This document shows, in pieces, positions 6,372 to 15,751 of a DNA stretch of 64,000 bases. The notes below the pieces were generated by a model that made no database searches, had not been told where the DNA came from, and was given only the letters and a program-made list of their open reading frames with translations. The position numbers and the translations under genes were made by a program. This stretch comes from an uncultured Bacteroidales bacterium (lineage in GTDB: Bacteria; Bacteroidota; Bacteroidia; Bacteroidales; WCHB1-69): contig CALDIA010000144.1 of the NCBI GenBank assembly GCA_937901455.1, positions 1 to 64,000 on the forward strand, read 5' to 3'. Every line of letters begins with the position of its first letter. Within the stretch, counting starts at the first letter, position 1.

Positions 6372-7394
6372 ATGGCAAAAGAAGATACGAACAGCAACAT
6401 TAATGCTGAAAAATTGAAAGTGTTAAATTCCACATTGGAGAAGTTGGAGAAGACGTTTGGCAAGGGTGCCGTGATGCGTATGGGAGAGACAGAGATTGAG
6501 GCGATGGATGTGATTTCCACGGGGTCCATTGGCTTGGATGTTGCGTTGGGCGTCGGGGGGTTCCCTCGCGGGCGCGTAATAGAGATATATGGCCCCGAAT
6601 CATCCGGTAAAACAACGCTGGCAATTTCTGCCATTGCGCAAGCCCAGAAGATGGGAGGCATTGCTGCCTTCATCGATGCCGAACATGCTTTTGACCGTTT
6701 TTACGCAGAAAAACTTGGTGTAAACACGAACGATTTGCTTATTTCACAACCTGACAATGGTGAGCAAGCCCTTGAGATTGCCGACAACCTCATCCGTTCG
6801 GGAGCTATTGACATTATCGTTATCGACTCAGTGGCGGCCCTGACCCCCAAAAGCGAAATAGAAGGCGATATGGGCGACTCTAAGGTGGGTCTCCAAGCCC
6901 GACTGATGTCGCAAGCATTGCGAAAGCTGACGGCGACCATCAACAAGACAGGCTGCTGCTGCATCTTTATTAACCAGTTGCGTGAGAAAATTGGCATCAT
7001 GTTCGGCAACCCCGAGACAACCACAGGCGGTAACGCCCTGAAATTCTATGCCTCTGTCCGTTTGGATATCCGTCGCCAAACCCAAATCAAGGACGGTGAC
7101 CAATCTATAGGGAACCACGTGAAAGTGAAAGTGGTCAAGAACAAGGTAGCACCTCCATTCCGTTTTGCAGAGTTTGACATTATGTTCGGTGAGGGAATCT
7201 CCAAGACAGGCGAGATTGTGGACCTCGGTGTGGAATACAATGTAATCAAGAAGTCTGGCTCTTGGTTCTCGTATGGCGATTCCAAATTGGCTCAAGGTCG
7301 TGAGGGCGTCAAACAGTTGCTCGCCGATAACCCTGAGCTGAGTGAGGAACTCGAAGCTAAGATCCGAGAAGCCATTAAGGAAAATCAACACTAA
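6372..7394 (+). CDS. recA: Recombinase RecA
   Basis: Strand-exchange ATPase for homologous recombination and DNA damage response. The 340-residue protein has a Walker [10 protein letters not shown] near 74-82, the Walker B segment [12 protein letters not shown], and the DNA-binding loop 2 region [25 protein letters not shown] (conserved pieces NQLREKIG and GNPETTTGG). Length and collinearity are typical; no intein or break. The ATG at 6372 (MAKEDTNS) is preferred over an upstream TTG that falls in the promoter. recA leads a tight same-strand run through position 12176 with gaps of 2-27 bp, so it probably heads an operon with ruvB. Confidence 0.97.
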   Translation: MAKEDTNSNINAEKLKVLNSTLEKLEKTFGKGAVMRMGETEIEAMDVISTGSIGLDVALGVGGFPRGRVIEIYGPESSGKTTLAISAIAQAQKMGGIAAFIDAEHAFDRFYAEKLGVNTNDLLISQPDNGEQALEIADNLIRSGAIDIIVIDSVAALTPKSEIEGDMGDSKVGLQARLMSQALRKLTATINKTGCCCIFINQLREKIGIMFGNPETTTGGNALKFYASVRLDIRRQTQIKDGDQSIGNHVKVKVVKNKVAPPFRFAEFDIMFGEGISKTGEIVDLGVEYNVIKKSGSWFSYGDSKLAQGREGVKQLLADNPELSEELEAKIREAIKENQH

Positions 7395-7399
7395 GATCT

Positions 7400-8398
7400 A
7401 TGAAACTCAGATTTGCCCTGATCGGTTGCCTGCTGTTGCTATGTACAGCCTGCCATTTCGATAAAAAGTATGCCGACCTTCCTGAACCTTTGGCCAAGTT
7501 GTGTGTGGAAATCGACAAGCATCCTAAAAATGCGGAACTCTATTACCAGCGTGCCGACTACTACTATTATAATCAGGAAATCCAGAAAGGCATTGAGGAT
7601 ATGCAGATGGCTATACGCTTGGCTCCCGATAGCAGTAAGTATTATGTGAAGCTCTCAGACCTTTACTTTGCCCAACGGGAGACCGACTTGGCTGAAGAGA
7701 TGTTGGAAAAGGCATTGCAAAAGAAAGATGACAACAACGAGGCCAGGCTTAAATTGGCGGAATTGTATTTTCATCAACGCATGTTTGACCAGTGCAACAA
7801 AACCTTGCAAGATGCTTTAGACCGCCAACGTCATAATCCCAAGGCCTATCTGATCAAGGCATTTATGCTGAAGGAGCAACGTGATACGACTAACTACCTC
7901 CGCATGCTGCAGTTGGTGATTGACCAAGATCCCAAAGAAGTTAAAGCCTATCTGGAACTTGGCTATTTCTATCAGCAGCAAATGAATCCCATGGCCATTG
8001 ACTATTACACCAATGCTTTGAATGTGGATCCAAACAACGTGGAAATCCGCTACAATTTGGCTAAGATGTATCAAGATCTTGGTCGTACGGAGGAGGCTAT
8101 CCAAGAGTACAAAGTCGCTGTTGGGCTGGATCCCACGCACGTGCCCTCACTCAATAACTTGGGGTATATGTACTTGGATGATGAGACCCTTTATGAGGAA
8201 GCTGCCCAACTGTTCACTCAGGCCATTCAGGCCAATCCCGATTTTCCATACTCTTACTGCAACCGGGGTGTGGCTTACGAGTACATGGGACAATATGACA
8301 AGGCGCGTGCAGACTATCAGAAGGCTTTGTCGCTGAAAACCAATTTTGAGCCTGCCATCAAAGGCCTAAACCGTATTGATGAACAACAAAGTCGATAG
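7400..8398 (+). CDS. Tetratricopeptide repeat lipoprotein
   Basis: Predicted lipoprotein: signal [18 protein letters not shown] with lipobox cysteine at residue 18. The remaining 314 residues are mostly TPR units, for example [37 protein letters not shown] and [19 protein letters not shown], roughly eight repeats. TPRs mediate protein contacts; no enzymatic domain is seen. It starts 5 bp after recA and ends 2 bp before ruvB, so it is locked into a DNA-repair operon although it should face the periplasm. The partner is unknown. Confidence 0.85.
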   Translation: MKLRFALIGCLLLLCTACHFDKKYADLPEPLAKLCVEIDKHPKNAELYYQRADYYYYNQEIQKGIEDMQMAIRLAPDSSKYYVKLSDLYFAQRETDLAEEMLEKALQKKDDNNEARLKLAELYFHQRMFDQCNKTLQDALDRQRHNPKAYLIKAFMLKEQRDTTNYLRMLQLVIDQDPKEVKAYLELGYFYQQQMNPMAIDYYTNALNVDPNNVEIRYNLAKMYQDLGRTEEAIQEYKVAVGLDPTHVPSLNNLGYMYLDDETLYEEAAQLFTQAIQANPDFPYSYCNRGVAYEYMGQYDKARADYQKALSLKTNFEPAIKGLNRIDEQQSR

Positions 8399-8400
8399 TC

Positions 8401-9426
8401 ATGAATGAAAACTTAGATCCTAACACTCAGCGGCTGTCATCGTCCGACAAGGAGTTTGAACGGGCCTTGCGTCCCGCCAAGTTCCATGATTTCCAAGGGC
8501 AGCAGCAAGTCATTGACAACATCATGGTCTTTGTGCATGCTGCAAAATCCCGTGGAGAGGCCTTGGACCATGTGCTGTTGCACGGCCCTCCCGGGTTGGG
8601 TAAGACGACCCTGTCACACATCATCGGCAACGAGATGGGCGTCAACGTACGCACGACCTCCGGGCCAGTGATTGACAAGCCTGGCGACTTGGCAGGCTTG
8701 CTTACCAATCTGGAGCCTAACGATGTGCTCTTTATTGATGAAATTCACCGACTCTCGCCTGTTGTGGAAGAGTACCTCTATTCTGCTATGGAGGATTATA
8801 AGATTGATATTATGATTGACAGTGGCCCCAGCGCACGCAGTGTCCAGATCGCCATTAATCCATTTACACTCGTGGGCGCTACTACCCGGTCAGGCCTTCT
8901 GACCTCTCCTTTGCGCTCCCGTTTTGGTATCAATCTGCGCCTGCAATACTACGATACTGCCACACTTGGTAATATTATCAAACGCTCAGCAGCTATCCTC
9001 AATATACCAATCAATGACGAGTCTGCCTACGAAATCGCCTCCCGTAGTCGCGGCACCCCTCGTATTGCCAACCTTCTACTGCGCCGTGTGCGTGACTTTG
9101 CCCAAGTGAAAGGCGATGGCACCATTACGCTACCAATTACTCAAATCGCTCTTGAGGCTCTCAATGTGGACAAACATGGCCTCGATGAGATGGATAACAG
9201 GATACTGAACACTATTATCGAAAAATTTAAGGGTGGTCCGGTTGGACTTACCACCATCGCAACGGCTGTCAGCGAAGACCCGGGCACTATCGAAGAGGTG
9301 TATGAGCCTTTCTTGATACAAGAGGGTTACCTGATGCGTACCCCGCGTGGGCGCGAAGCTACACCACTGGCCTATCAGCATCTGGGTAAATCACGATACG
9401 TTTCAGATCAGACAGAACTTTTTTAA
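8401..9426 (+). CDS. ruvB: Holliday junction branch migration ATPase RuvB
   Basis: Hexameric AAA+ motor that with RuvA drives branch migration of Holliday junctions. 341 residues. Walker [13 protein letters not shown] near 62-73, Walker [12 protein letters not shown] near 108-118, sensor 1 [10 protein letters not shown], arginine finger region SPLRSRFG, and a C-terminal winged-helix DNA-binding domain ending in [17 protein letters not shown]. Starts 2 bp after the TPR lipoprotein gene. ruvA and ruvC are not in this window. Confidence 0.97.
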   Translation: MNENLDPNTQRLSSSDKEFERALRPAKFHDFQGQQQVIDNIMVFVHAAKSRGEALDHVLLHGPPGLGKTTLSHIIGNEMGVNVRTTSGPVIDKPGDLAGLLTNLEPNDVLFIDEIHRLSPVVEEYLYSAMEDYKIDIMIDSGPSARSVQIAINPFTLVGATTRSGLLTSPLRSRFGINLRLQYYDTATLGNIIKRSAAILNIPINDESAYEIASRSRGTPRIANLLLRRVRDFAQVKGDGTITLPITQIALEALNVDKHGLDEMDNRILNTIIEKFKGGPVGLTTIATAVSEDPGTIEEVYEPFLIQEGYLMRTPRGREATPLAYQHLGKSRYVSDQTELF

Positions 9427-9439
9427 ATACCTGAATATT

Positions 9440-10249
9440 ATGAAAAAACAGATTATCATTTTCACGATATTGGCATTTTGGATTATTCTACCCGCTTTCG
9501 CACAACGCCCTCCAAGAGGACATCGCCAATCACAACCCGATGTGATATACGTGGAAGTACCTGAAAAAGATGACGGTAATGGAGCAAAACTGAATCTGGG
9601 CATTTGCTTTGCCCCATCCTTCGACTGGATGTATCCCGCCACAGAAGGCTACAAACGTAACGGCGCCACTTTCCACTTTCATACGGGCGTGAAACTCAAC
9701 ATCAATCTCACCCAACGCAAGAATTTCTATGTTACCACGGGTATCCTCTATGAACGATTAGGGGGCAAACTTACCTATGTGGACAACGTGGAGATTCCCG
9801 GACTGATCATCACTGAAGGGAATGCCATCAATAGGACCTATACGAACCAATACATGACCATTCCGTTGGGCGTGACACTGAAGACAAACACAAACCACAA
9901 TATCGCTTTCTGTGGCAATGTGGGTCTCTACAATAGCTTCCTCATAGGTGCTACCAATCGTGATGGCTACTTCTTTATGAGCGGAGAGTCAGGCCATGAA
10001 CCCGAACTGTGGGAACGCCAGAAGTCGAAATATGAAGAGTGTGCCCTCATCAAGGAGGCAATCTACGGAGGCATTGGATTGGAATACGCCATTACCCGTA
10101 ACAGCAGGGCAAGTTTCTATATCAATTACGCCCACACCCTGACCAATTTCTTCAAAGGCAATGGCCAGGCCGTTAATACCATGACGGGCAATGAGCTGAA
10201 AGCCAAGATGGGATATGTAGAACTGGTGTTAGGTCTTAATTTCTTCTAA
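9440..10249 (+). CDS. Outer-membrane beta-barrel protein
   Basis: Secreted protein with signal peptide MKKQIIIFTILAFWIILPAFAQ and alternating polar/hydrophobic strands typical of small Bacteroidetes barrels (PorT-like/OMP_b-brl type), for example HFHTGVKLNINLTQRKNFYV and the final strand YVELVLGLNFF with C-terminal Phe. 269 residues from the ATG at 9440; the longer open frame overlaps ruvB and lacks a signal peptide at its start. Function unknown. Part of the recA-ruvB run (13-bp gap). Confidence 0.75.
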   Translation: MKKQIIIFTILAFWIILPAFAQRPPRGHRQSQPDVIYVEVPEKDDGNGAKLNLGICFAPSFDWMYPATEGYKRNGATFHFHTGVKLNINLTQRKNFYVTTGILYERLGGKLTYVDNVEIPGLIITEGNAINRTYTNQYMTIPLGVTLKTNTNHNIAFCGNVGLYNSFLIGATNRDGYFFMSGESGHEPELWERQKSKYEECALIKEAIYGGIGLEYAITRNSRASFYINYAHTLTNFFKGNGQAVNTMTGNELKAKMGYVELVLGLNFF

Positions 10250-10256
10250 AAGCATT

Positions 10257-10868
10257 ATGAAGTTCATCTGCATTGGCCGTAATTACGCCGAACATATTGC
10301 CGAGTTACAGCATGCCCCCCCTTCCGAGCCGGTCTTCTTCATGAAGCCCGAATCGGCCATAACACGCTGTAACCGGCCCTTTTTTATACCCGATTTCTCC
10401 AAAGAGGTGCATTATGAAACAGAGGTTATTGTGAAAATTAACCGACTGGGCCGCTCTATTCAAGAACGGTTCGCACACCGCTATTACGATGAAATCGGCC
10501 TTGGGGTTGACTTTACCGCCAGAGACTTGCAGCGTAAGTGCATCCAAGAAGGCGAACCCTGGGAGATTGCCAAAGCCTTCGATGGTTCTGCTGTGGTAGG
10601 CTCATTCTTTCCTAAAGAAGAATTGCCCGATGCCCAGGACCTTCATTTCCACCTCCTCCTGAATGGCCAAAAAGTTCAATGCGGACATACCCGCGACATG
10701 CTCTTCTCCATCGATAAGATTATAGCCTATGTGTCTCGCTTCGTGATGCTCAAGATGGGCGACATCATCTTTACAGGAACCCCTGTCGGGGTTGGAGCTG
10801 TTCACATCAACGACCATCTTCAAGGCTTTCTTGAAGAGAGAAAAGCATTCGATTTTAAAGTGAAATAG
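10257..10868 (+). CDS. Fumarylacetoacetate hydrolase family protein
   Basis: Metal-dependent hydrolase or decarboxylase of the FAH superfamily, similar in size (203 residues) to the YcgM group. Begins MKFICIGRNYAEH as in that group. Metal ligands are visible as the E-x-E pair in VHYETEVIVKI (near 57-63) and the Asp of GLGVDFTARDLQ (near 83), and the closing FTGTPVGVG motif is near 164. Substrate cannot be told from sequence; acylpyruvates or oxaloacetate are possible from the family. It lies 7 bp after the barrel gene. Confidence 0.88.
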   Translation: MKFICIGRNYAEHIAELQHAPPSEPVFFMKPESAITRCNRPFFIPDFSKEVHYETEVIVKINRLGRSIQERFAHRYYDEIGLGVDFTARDLQRKCIQEGEPWEIAKAFDGSAVVGSFFPKEELPDAQDLHFHLLLNGQKVQCGHTRDMLFSIDKIIAYVSRFVMLKMGDIIFTGTPVGVGAVHINDHLQGFLEERKAFDFKVK

Positions 10869-10895
10869 CAATTTATTTAATTAAATACAAAAACA

Positions 10896-12176
10896 ATGAA
10901 TCTGAAAATCAGACTGATTATCATGAATTTCCTCCAGTTTGCCATCTGGGGAGCCTACCTTACATGCATGGGTACCTACCTGCATCTGCATGGGTTGGGA
11001 CATCAAATAGGTATTTTTTATTCTATACAAGGCATCGTCTCTATTTTTATGCCCGCCATCATCGGTATTATTGCAGACCGCTGGATACAAGCTCAGAAAA
11101 TGTTAGGTATCAGTCATCTGATTTCCGGTGTGGCCATGATTTGTGCAGGTCTGTACGGATTAAGTACCGGTGACTCAGTGCAATTTGGTCCCCTCTTTGC
11201 TCTATATACCGTCGGAGTGGCGTTTTATATGCCCACACTGGCATTGTCCAATTCGGTGGCGTATAACGCTTTGGAACTTGCTAACCTCGACCGTGTCAAA
11301 CATTTTCCACCTATCCGCGTGTTTGGTACCATCGGTTTCATTGTTGCCATGTGGTGTGTTGACTTGCTCGGATTCCAACCTACTGCCAATCAGTTTGTCT
11401 TGAGCGGTGGCATTGGGTTAGCCCTCGGTCTTTATGCCTTTACATTGCCAAAATGCAATAGTAATAATGATGGGAAAGTCACTTCTGTCGTTGATATGTT
11501 TGGTTTGCGCGCCTTCACGCTCTTCAAACAGAAAAAAATGGCTATTTTCTTTATTTTCTCCATGTTCCTGGGCGTATCTTTACAAATTACAAACGGGTTT
11601 GCGAACCCATATCTGCATAGTTTTGGCAATATACCCGAGTATGCGGACACTTTTGGCGTGAAACATGCCAATATGCTTATCTCTTTGTCACAAATCTCCG
11701 AAACATTGTGCATTCTACTGATACCGTTTTTCTTGAAGAAATTTGGCATCAAAAAAGTGATGTTGATAGCCATGTTCGCTTGGGTGTTCCGTTTTGGCTT
11801 CTTTGGACTGGGTAATCCGGGGCCAGGAGTTTGGTTGTTCATTCTTTCCTGCATTGTCTATGGCGTCGCCTTCGACTTCTTTAATATCAGTGGTTCCTTG
11901 TTTGTGGACCAGCAGACCGACCCCTCAATACGGGCTTCAGCCCAAGGGTTGTTCATGTTGATGACTAATGGGATTGGTGCTACCATAGGAACGTTCGGAG
12001 CCCAGGCTGTGTTGAACCATTTTGTCTTCAACCCACTCAAACAACATGCTGCCCCCAATGTTATTATGCAAGGATGGTCTAATGCATGGTATATTTTCGC
12101 AGGCTATGCACTTACAATAGCCATCGTCTTCATATTCGTGTTCAAAGAAGAATATTCCGAAGAAAAAGCCCTTTAG
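10896..12176 (+). CDS. MFS nucleoside permease (NupG/XapB-like)
   Basis: Inner-membrane proton/nucleoside symporter of the nucleoside:H+ family. 426 residues with about twelve hydrophobic segments. The N-terminus RLIIMNFLQFAIWGAYLTCMG and the loop GIIADRWIQAQKMLGISHL are characteristic of NupG. The C-terminal part includes ASAQGLFMLMTNGIGATIG. It closes the recA-led run and ends 2 bp from the convergent MbnP-like gene. Uptake of nucleosides next to recombination genes may simply be shared transcription. Confidence 0.85.
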   Translation: MNLKIRLIIMNFLQFAIWGAYLTCMGTYLHLHGLGHQIGIFYSIQGIVSIFMPAIIGIIADRWIQAQKMLGISHLISGVAMICAGLYGLSTGDSVQFGPLFALYTVGVAFYMPTLALSNSVAYNALELANLDRVKHFPPIRVFGTIGFIVAMWCVDLLGFQPTANQFVLSGGIGLALGLYAFTLPKCNSNNDGKVTSVVDMFGLRAFTLFKQKKMAIFFIFSMFLGVSLQITNGFANPYLHSFGNIPEYADTFGVKHANMLISLSQISETLCILLIPFFLKKFGIKKVMLIAMFAWVFRFGFFGLGNPGPGVWLFILSCIVYGVAFDFFNISGSLFVDQQTDPSIRASAQGLFMLMTNGIGATIGTFGAQAVLNHFVFNPLKQHAAPNVIMQGWSNAWYIFAGYALTIAIVFIFVFKEEYSEEKAL

Positions 12177-12178
12177 CA

Positions 12179-12952
12179 CTATTTGCTGACAGAGAAGACT
12201 GTTTGCCCATTAGCAACCAATTTCTCCATGGATGCCTGATTCTGCATCGTGGTAGTTCCGTCTTGTACAAAATCGTAGATTTCTGGATTTTGAAACCATT
12301 CCGCCACATCCATGTTCAAATGGATAACGTTCATCACTTCGTCTGACAGAATCTGGTCTGACAAGGGAAGACTGATTGCAAAGGTATTGTCCACAAATCC
12401 AACAATTTGTTGGTCTTGATAGATTTGACCGGTTCCGAGATGCATGGCAAAGGGGATGGGGTTTTGCGAAAGCTCCGGGCACATACATTTTCCATTCATT
12501 TTCAGATGATGATAACCACCGCCCAGGACTTCTGGCCAGCTCATGGAGTTTTCTGGCGGATTTGGGAAATAAAGAGTGGTATTATAGGCGGGGGCAAGTC
12601 CGAAAACAAACGTTACCTTTGTGTATTTTCCTGCCGGGAGATGGTCGGATTGGAGTGTCCAGTTAAGAGTGGCTGGCATGTCGGCATCCACATAGTGGAT
12701 GCCATCATCTGTTTGGATTGTATATAGGTTCCCGTCCTCTTTTTCCAGTACGAGCCCAGAAATGAAATATTGTACGTCTGTCACCGAGAAAAGATTTCCG
12801 GCGGCATTATGATAGCAGAGAGTGTCTTGAAGGAGTGTGTCCTGACCTACGGAAAAAGAAAACCGAAAGGCAACGTTAGCCTCCGGTTTATGGCATGAAG
12901 AAAAACCCAGCCCCAATACAAGTGCGAGGACAACAGGCAGCCTACCACTCAT
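12179..12952 (-). CDS. MbnP-like lipoprotein
   Basis: Predicted 257-residue lipoprotein: signal peptide ending LGFSSC, lipobox cysteine at 20. The body FRFSFSVGQDTLLQDT, FSVTDVQYFISGLVLEKEDG, PAGKYTKVTFVFGLAP and HHLKMNGKC resembles the MbnP family, secreted proteins named from methanobactin (copper-chelator) operons; copper handling is known only for a few members. No methanobactin genes are present here. It overlaps the DUF4468 gene by 11 bp and is the last gene of the folA-led run. The family call is by recall of pattern and would need a profile search. Confidence 0.65.
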   Translation of the reverse strand: MSGRLPVVLALVLGLGFSSCHKPEANVAFRFSFSVGQDTLLQDTLCYHNAAGNLFSVTDVQYFISGLVLEKEDGNLYTIQTDDGIHYVDADMPATLNWTLQSDHLPAGKYTKVTFVFGLAPAYNTTLYFPNPPENSMSWPEVLGGGYHHLKMNGKCMCPELSQNPIPFAMHLGTGQIYQDQQIVGFVDNTFAISLPLSDQILSDEVMNVIHLNMDVAEWFQNPEIYDFVQDGTTTMQNQASMEKLVANGQTVFSVSK

Positions 12953-13496
12953 CCTCCCAGACCTCCTCTGGATACATCCCGTCCTCCAATGAGTTGATTA
13001 ACGCTTTTATCTGCTCGTCAATCTGATTTAAGAACTCATATTGGGAAGGGGACCAATACGGACTGTCGGTCTTAAACCAGTTCTCAATGGGGGCAGCAGA
13101 TGCGGCTTTCTCATTAAAATTGGTGATAGTGTAACGATAACGGTTGTCGCGACACTCCAATTTGAAATTATAATACACCACATTCTTAGGCAGCATGGTG
13201 CCGTCTTTTTGCTTGGAAAAAATCCGGACACTGGAGCGCATCTCAATGGTGTGGTGCTCCTCGTCTGCTTTCTTGACAACTTCAGCGGTGTTCTTATAGT
13301 AGTTTTTCACCCATTTCATGGCCCTTTCGTAGAGAACAGCAGGAGTGCCCTCTTGCTTGACTACATCCTGATAGGTGACCAAATTTGTTCGCTCGTCAAT
13401 GGGTAGGTCTGGCACGGGCAGGTCCTTGGCCGGCTTCTGGGCGGAAACGGCTGAAACGGATATTAATAAAGCAAAGACAAAGGCTATTCTTTTCAT
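12942..13496 (-). CDS. Secreted DUF4468 domain protein
   Basis: 184-residue secreted protein with signal peptide MKRIAFVFALLISVSAVSAQ. The central part TAEVVKKADEEHHTIEMRSSVRIF and VVYYNFKLECRDNRYRYTITNF matches the pattern of the Bacteroidetes DUF4468 (TBP-like fold) family, whose function is unknown. The ATG at 13496 is chosen because it starts the signal peptide and lies 1 bp after the folA stop; the longer frame overlaps folA. Confidence 0.75.
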   Translation of the reverse strand: MKRIAFVFALLISVSAVSAQKPAKDLPVPDLPIDERTNLVTYQDVVKQEGTPAVLYERAMKWVKNYYKNTAEVVKKADEEHHTIEMRSSVRIFSKQKDGTMLPKNVVYYNFKLECRDNRYRYTITNFNEKAASAAPIENWFKTDSPYWSPSQYEFLNQIDEQIKALINSLEDGMYPEEVWEDEW

Positions 13497-13497
13497 G

Positions 13498-13992
13498 TTA
13501 ACGGTTTTTTCGTATAAAGGTTTGAAAATAAAGGTCATATTCGTTCTTTTCGTCTCTGGGACGATAAACGGTGCGGTCGCAAAACCATTCGTCATCGCTC
13601 AAAACAGGGAAATAGACATCTGCCGTGAAGGAAGATTTAATGCGGGTGAGATAAATTTTTTCAGCATATGGGAGAAACAAGCGATACATGGTGGCACCAC
13701 CCATAACAAAGGCTTCGGGATCCTCTTTTACTAACTCCATGGCTGCCTCTATGCTATGCACTGTCTCACAGTCAGGGAAGGTGACGGCCTCCAAAGTAAC
13801 CACAATGTTGCGACGGCTGGGCAGGGGTTTTTTTGGCAAGGATATCCATGTGTTGTCGCCCATTATTACGGGAGCTCCGGAAGTTACTTGTTTGAAATAT
13901 TTTAAATCAGCAGGCAGGTGGCAAAGCAGTTGGTTCTTGTACCCCAACTCCCAGTTGTCGCCAACAGCAGCTATCATACTAAGGTTATACAT
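13498..13992 (-). CDS. folA: Dihydrofolate reductase
   Basis: Reduces dihydrofolate to tetrahydrofolate with NADPH. 164 residues from the ATG at 13992 (MYNLSMIAAVGDN). Conserved features: AAVGDNWELGYKNQLLCHLPADLKYFK, in which the LPADL segment bears the active-site acid; VIMGDNTWISLP; and the NADPH loop FVMGGATMYRLFLP. The upstream ATG at 14040 lies beyond a perfect -7 element at 14017-14025 and is rejected. No thymidylate synthase gene is adjacent. First gene of a three-gene run with DUF4468 and MbnP-like proteins. Confidence 0.94.
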   Translation of the reverse strand: MYNLSMIAAVGDNWELGYKNQLLCHLPADLKYFKQVTSGAPVIMGDNTWISLPKKPLPSRRNIVVTLEAVTFPDCETVHSIEAAMELVKEDPEAFVMGGATMYRLFLPYAEKIYLTRIKSSFTADVYFPVLSDDEWFCDRTVYRPRDEKNEYDLYFQTFIRKNR

Positions 13993-14016
13993 AGGTGTTT
14001 GGTTTTGTATTGAACG

Positions 14017-14025
14017 GCAAACGTA
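14017..14025 (-). promoter_or_regulatory. folA promoter -7 element
   Basis: TACGTTTGC on the minus strand, 24 bp before the folA ATG; it fixes the start at 13992. Confidence 0.65.
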
Positions 14026-14048
14026 CAATTTTTTGTGCAATTATCCAT

Positions 14049-14077
14049 AAAAAAGAAAGTGTCTCCACCTTTCTTTT
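14049..14077 (-). terminator. Terminator behind the PurF-like gene
   Basis: A 9-bp stem (AAAAGAAAG with CTTTCTTTT, 9-base loop) followed by Ts on the minus strand. The stop codon of the PurF-like gene (14076-14078) lies in the first arm. Confidence 0.65.
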
Positions 14078-15488
14078 AGAATGATGCGCCATAGCTGGAT
14101 CCGTCGAAGCAGTGGGTGCAGATGCGCTCTTTGGGTAATCCTATGGATCTGGCTATCACGTCCAGCGTGTTGAACCTGAGCGTGTCAACACCAATATGCC
14201 GGCGGATGATTTCCACCATTTTGGCATATTCCTTGGTGCTGCTGTCCATATAGCGGTCAAGATGTTTCTTGCAGTCGCCTTCCAACTCTTCAATCACTCT
14301 GCGGGTTATCAGCTCCAATTCTGTCTTGGAGGCCGAGAAGTTCAGAAAGTTGCACCCAAAAATCAAAGGCGGACAGCTAATGCGGATGTGCACCTCCTTG
14401 GCACCGCCGGCATATAGCTTGCGCACATTGTCACGCAATTGGGTGCCCCGGACAATGGAGTCATCGCAAAAAACTATCTTCTTGTCTTTCAACAAGGTGG
14501 TGTTGGGGATGAGTTTCATCTTGGCAACGTGCTCCCGCATCTCTTGGTGTACCGGCATGAAACTGCGTGACCAAGTCGGCGTGTATTTGACAATGCCTCG
14601 TCGATAGGGAATCTGCTTGCCGTTGGAGTAGCCTAAAGCCATGCCAATGCCCGAATCGGGAATGGCGGACACATAGTCAGCTGCTACATCATCCACCTTG
14701 CCCATCTCGTAACCCAGCATGTATCGCGTATTCTCCACATTGATAGCTTCATACTCGGATGTTGGATAGCCATAATATATCCATAAGAAAGAACAAATCT
14801 GCATCTTTTCATTCGGCGCCAACAGCTGACGATACCCGTTGGCATCCATCTGGATAATTTCCCCAGGTCCCACAAAACGATCAATGGCATAATCTAAATT
14901 CGAGAAACTGTGCGTATCAAATGTCAAAGCATAACTGTCAGGGCGCTTGCCAATGACAATCGGTGTGCGCCCATAATAGTCGCGCGCCGCAATGATGCCG
15001 TCATTCGTCAAAATCAACATCGAACACGAACCCTTGACCTTCTTGAAGACATTCTGTATCCCCGAGACAAAGTCATCACCTTGAGAAATCATCAACGCAA
15101 TCAACTCGGTCGGATTCGTCTTTCCAGAACTCAACTCCGTGAATTGCTGGTGCTTGTCCAGACATTCCTGTTCCAATTCGGTAAGGTTGTTGATCTTGGC
15201 AACCGTAACAATGGCAAAACGGCCTAAATGCGAGTTGACCACGATGGGCTGCGCATCAGTGTCACTGATAACTCCAATGCCCATATTACCCTTGAACTTG
15301 CCTAAACTCTCCCCAAACTTGGTCCTGAAATAAGAGTTCTCAATGTTGTGGATGGATCTGAAAAAGATGTTGTTGTCTACGGTTACAATACCCCCTCTCT
15401 TAGTGCCGAGGTGAGAATGATAGTCTATACCATAAAATAAATCAGTAATGCAGCATTGTTTCGATGCTACGCCAAAAAAGCCTCCCAT
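14076..15488 (-). CDS. PurF-like amidophosphoribosyltransferase lacking the catalytic Cys
   Basis: 470-residue homologue of glutamine-PRPP amidotransferase, the first step of purine synthesis. The N-terminal Ntn-hydrolase domain starts MGGFFG where active PurF has Met-Cys-Gly; the nucleophilic cysteine at position 2 is Gly here, so glutamine hydrolysis by the usual mechanism should be lost. The C-terminal PRTase domain is intact, with the PRPP loop KIVFCDDSIVRGTQ near 350-363. Cysteines like the iron-sulfur ligands of B. subtilis-type PurF are visible at ISCPPLIFGC and near the end in RICTHC. Proteins of this form are, to my memory, common in Bacteroidetes and usually annotated amidophosphoribosyltransferase; whether they use ammonia or serve another role is not settled by sequence. 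Confidence 0.85.
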   Translation of the reverse strand: MGGFFGVASKQCCITDLFYGIDYHSHLGTKRGGIVTVDNNIFFRSIHNIENSYFRTKFGESLGKFKGNMGIGVISDTDAQPIVVNSHLGRFAIVTVAKINNLTELEQECLDKHQQFTELSSGKTNPTELIALMISQGDDFVSGIQNVFKKVKGSCSMLILTNDGIIAARDYYGRTPIVIGKRPDSYALTFDTHSFSNLDYAIDRFVGPGEIIQMDANGYRQLLAPNEKMQICSFLWIYYGYPTSEYEAINVENTRYMLGYEMGKVDDVAADYVSAIPDSGIGMALGYSNGKQIPYRRGIVKYTPTWSRSFMPVHQEMREHVAKMKLIPNTTLLKDKKIVFCDDSIVRGTQLRDNVRKLYAGGAKEVHIRISCPPLIFGCNFLNFSASKTELELITRRVIEELEGDCKKHLDRYMDSSTKEYAKMVEIIRRHIGVDTLRFNTLDVIARSIGLPKERICTHCFDGSSYGASF

Positions 15489-15530
15489 AAATGCACGATG
15501 TTTAGGTTAATGTTAAAAGATAAAAGCGCG

Positions 15531-15539
15531 GCAAAAATA
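15531..15539 (-). promoter_or_regulatory. Promoter -7 element of the PurF-like gene
   Basis: TATTTTTGC on the minus strand, 42 bp before the ATG at 15488. The remaining 140 bp up to the divergent gene's promoter show no clear operator or riboswitch. Confidence 0.6.
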
Positions 15540-15679
15540 CATTTTTTCATCTTGTGTTTTTAAGCCCGCATTTTTTTTTGCAACATTGGATGACCCCTGC
15601 CTCAAACAATTCTCTGTAGTGTTATTACATTGCATCCATCAAATTTATCATTTTTTCCTTTAAATATGGATAAATTGTA

Positions 15680-15688
15680 TAACTTTGC
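15680..15688 (+). promoter_or_regulatory. Promoter -7 element of the large secreted protein
   Basis: TAACTTTGC, 63 bp before the ATG at 15752. Confidence 0.55.
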
Positions 15689-15751
15689 GCCGCTTTTGAA
15701 AAATTAGACTTGTTGAGCCCTAAATATATATATAGAGCATTGGTATCCAAT

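Noticed and set aside
15489..15679. Divergent region between the PurF-like and large secreted protein genes examined for a purine riboswitch or small RNA.
   Set aside because: No conserved riboswitch core or strong hairpin was found; only the promoter element of the PurF-like gene.
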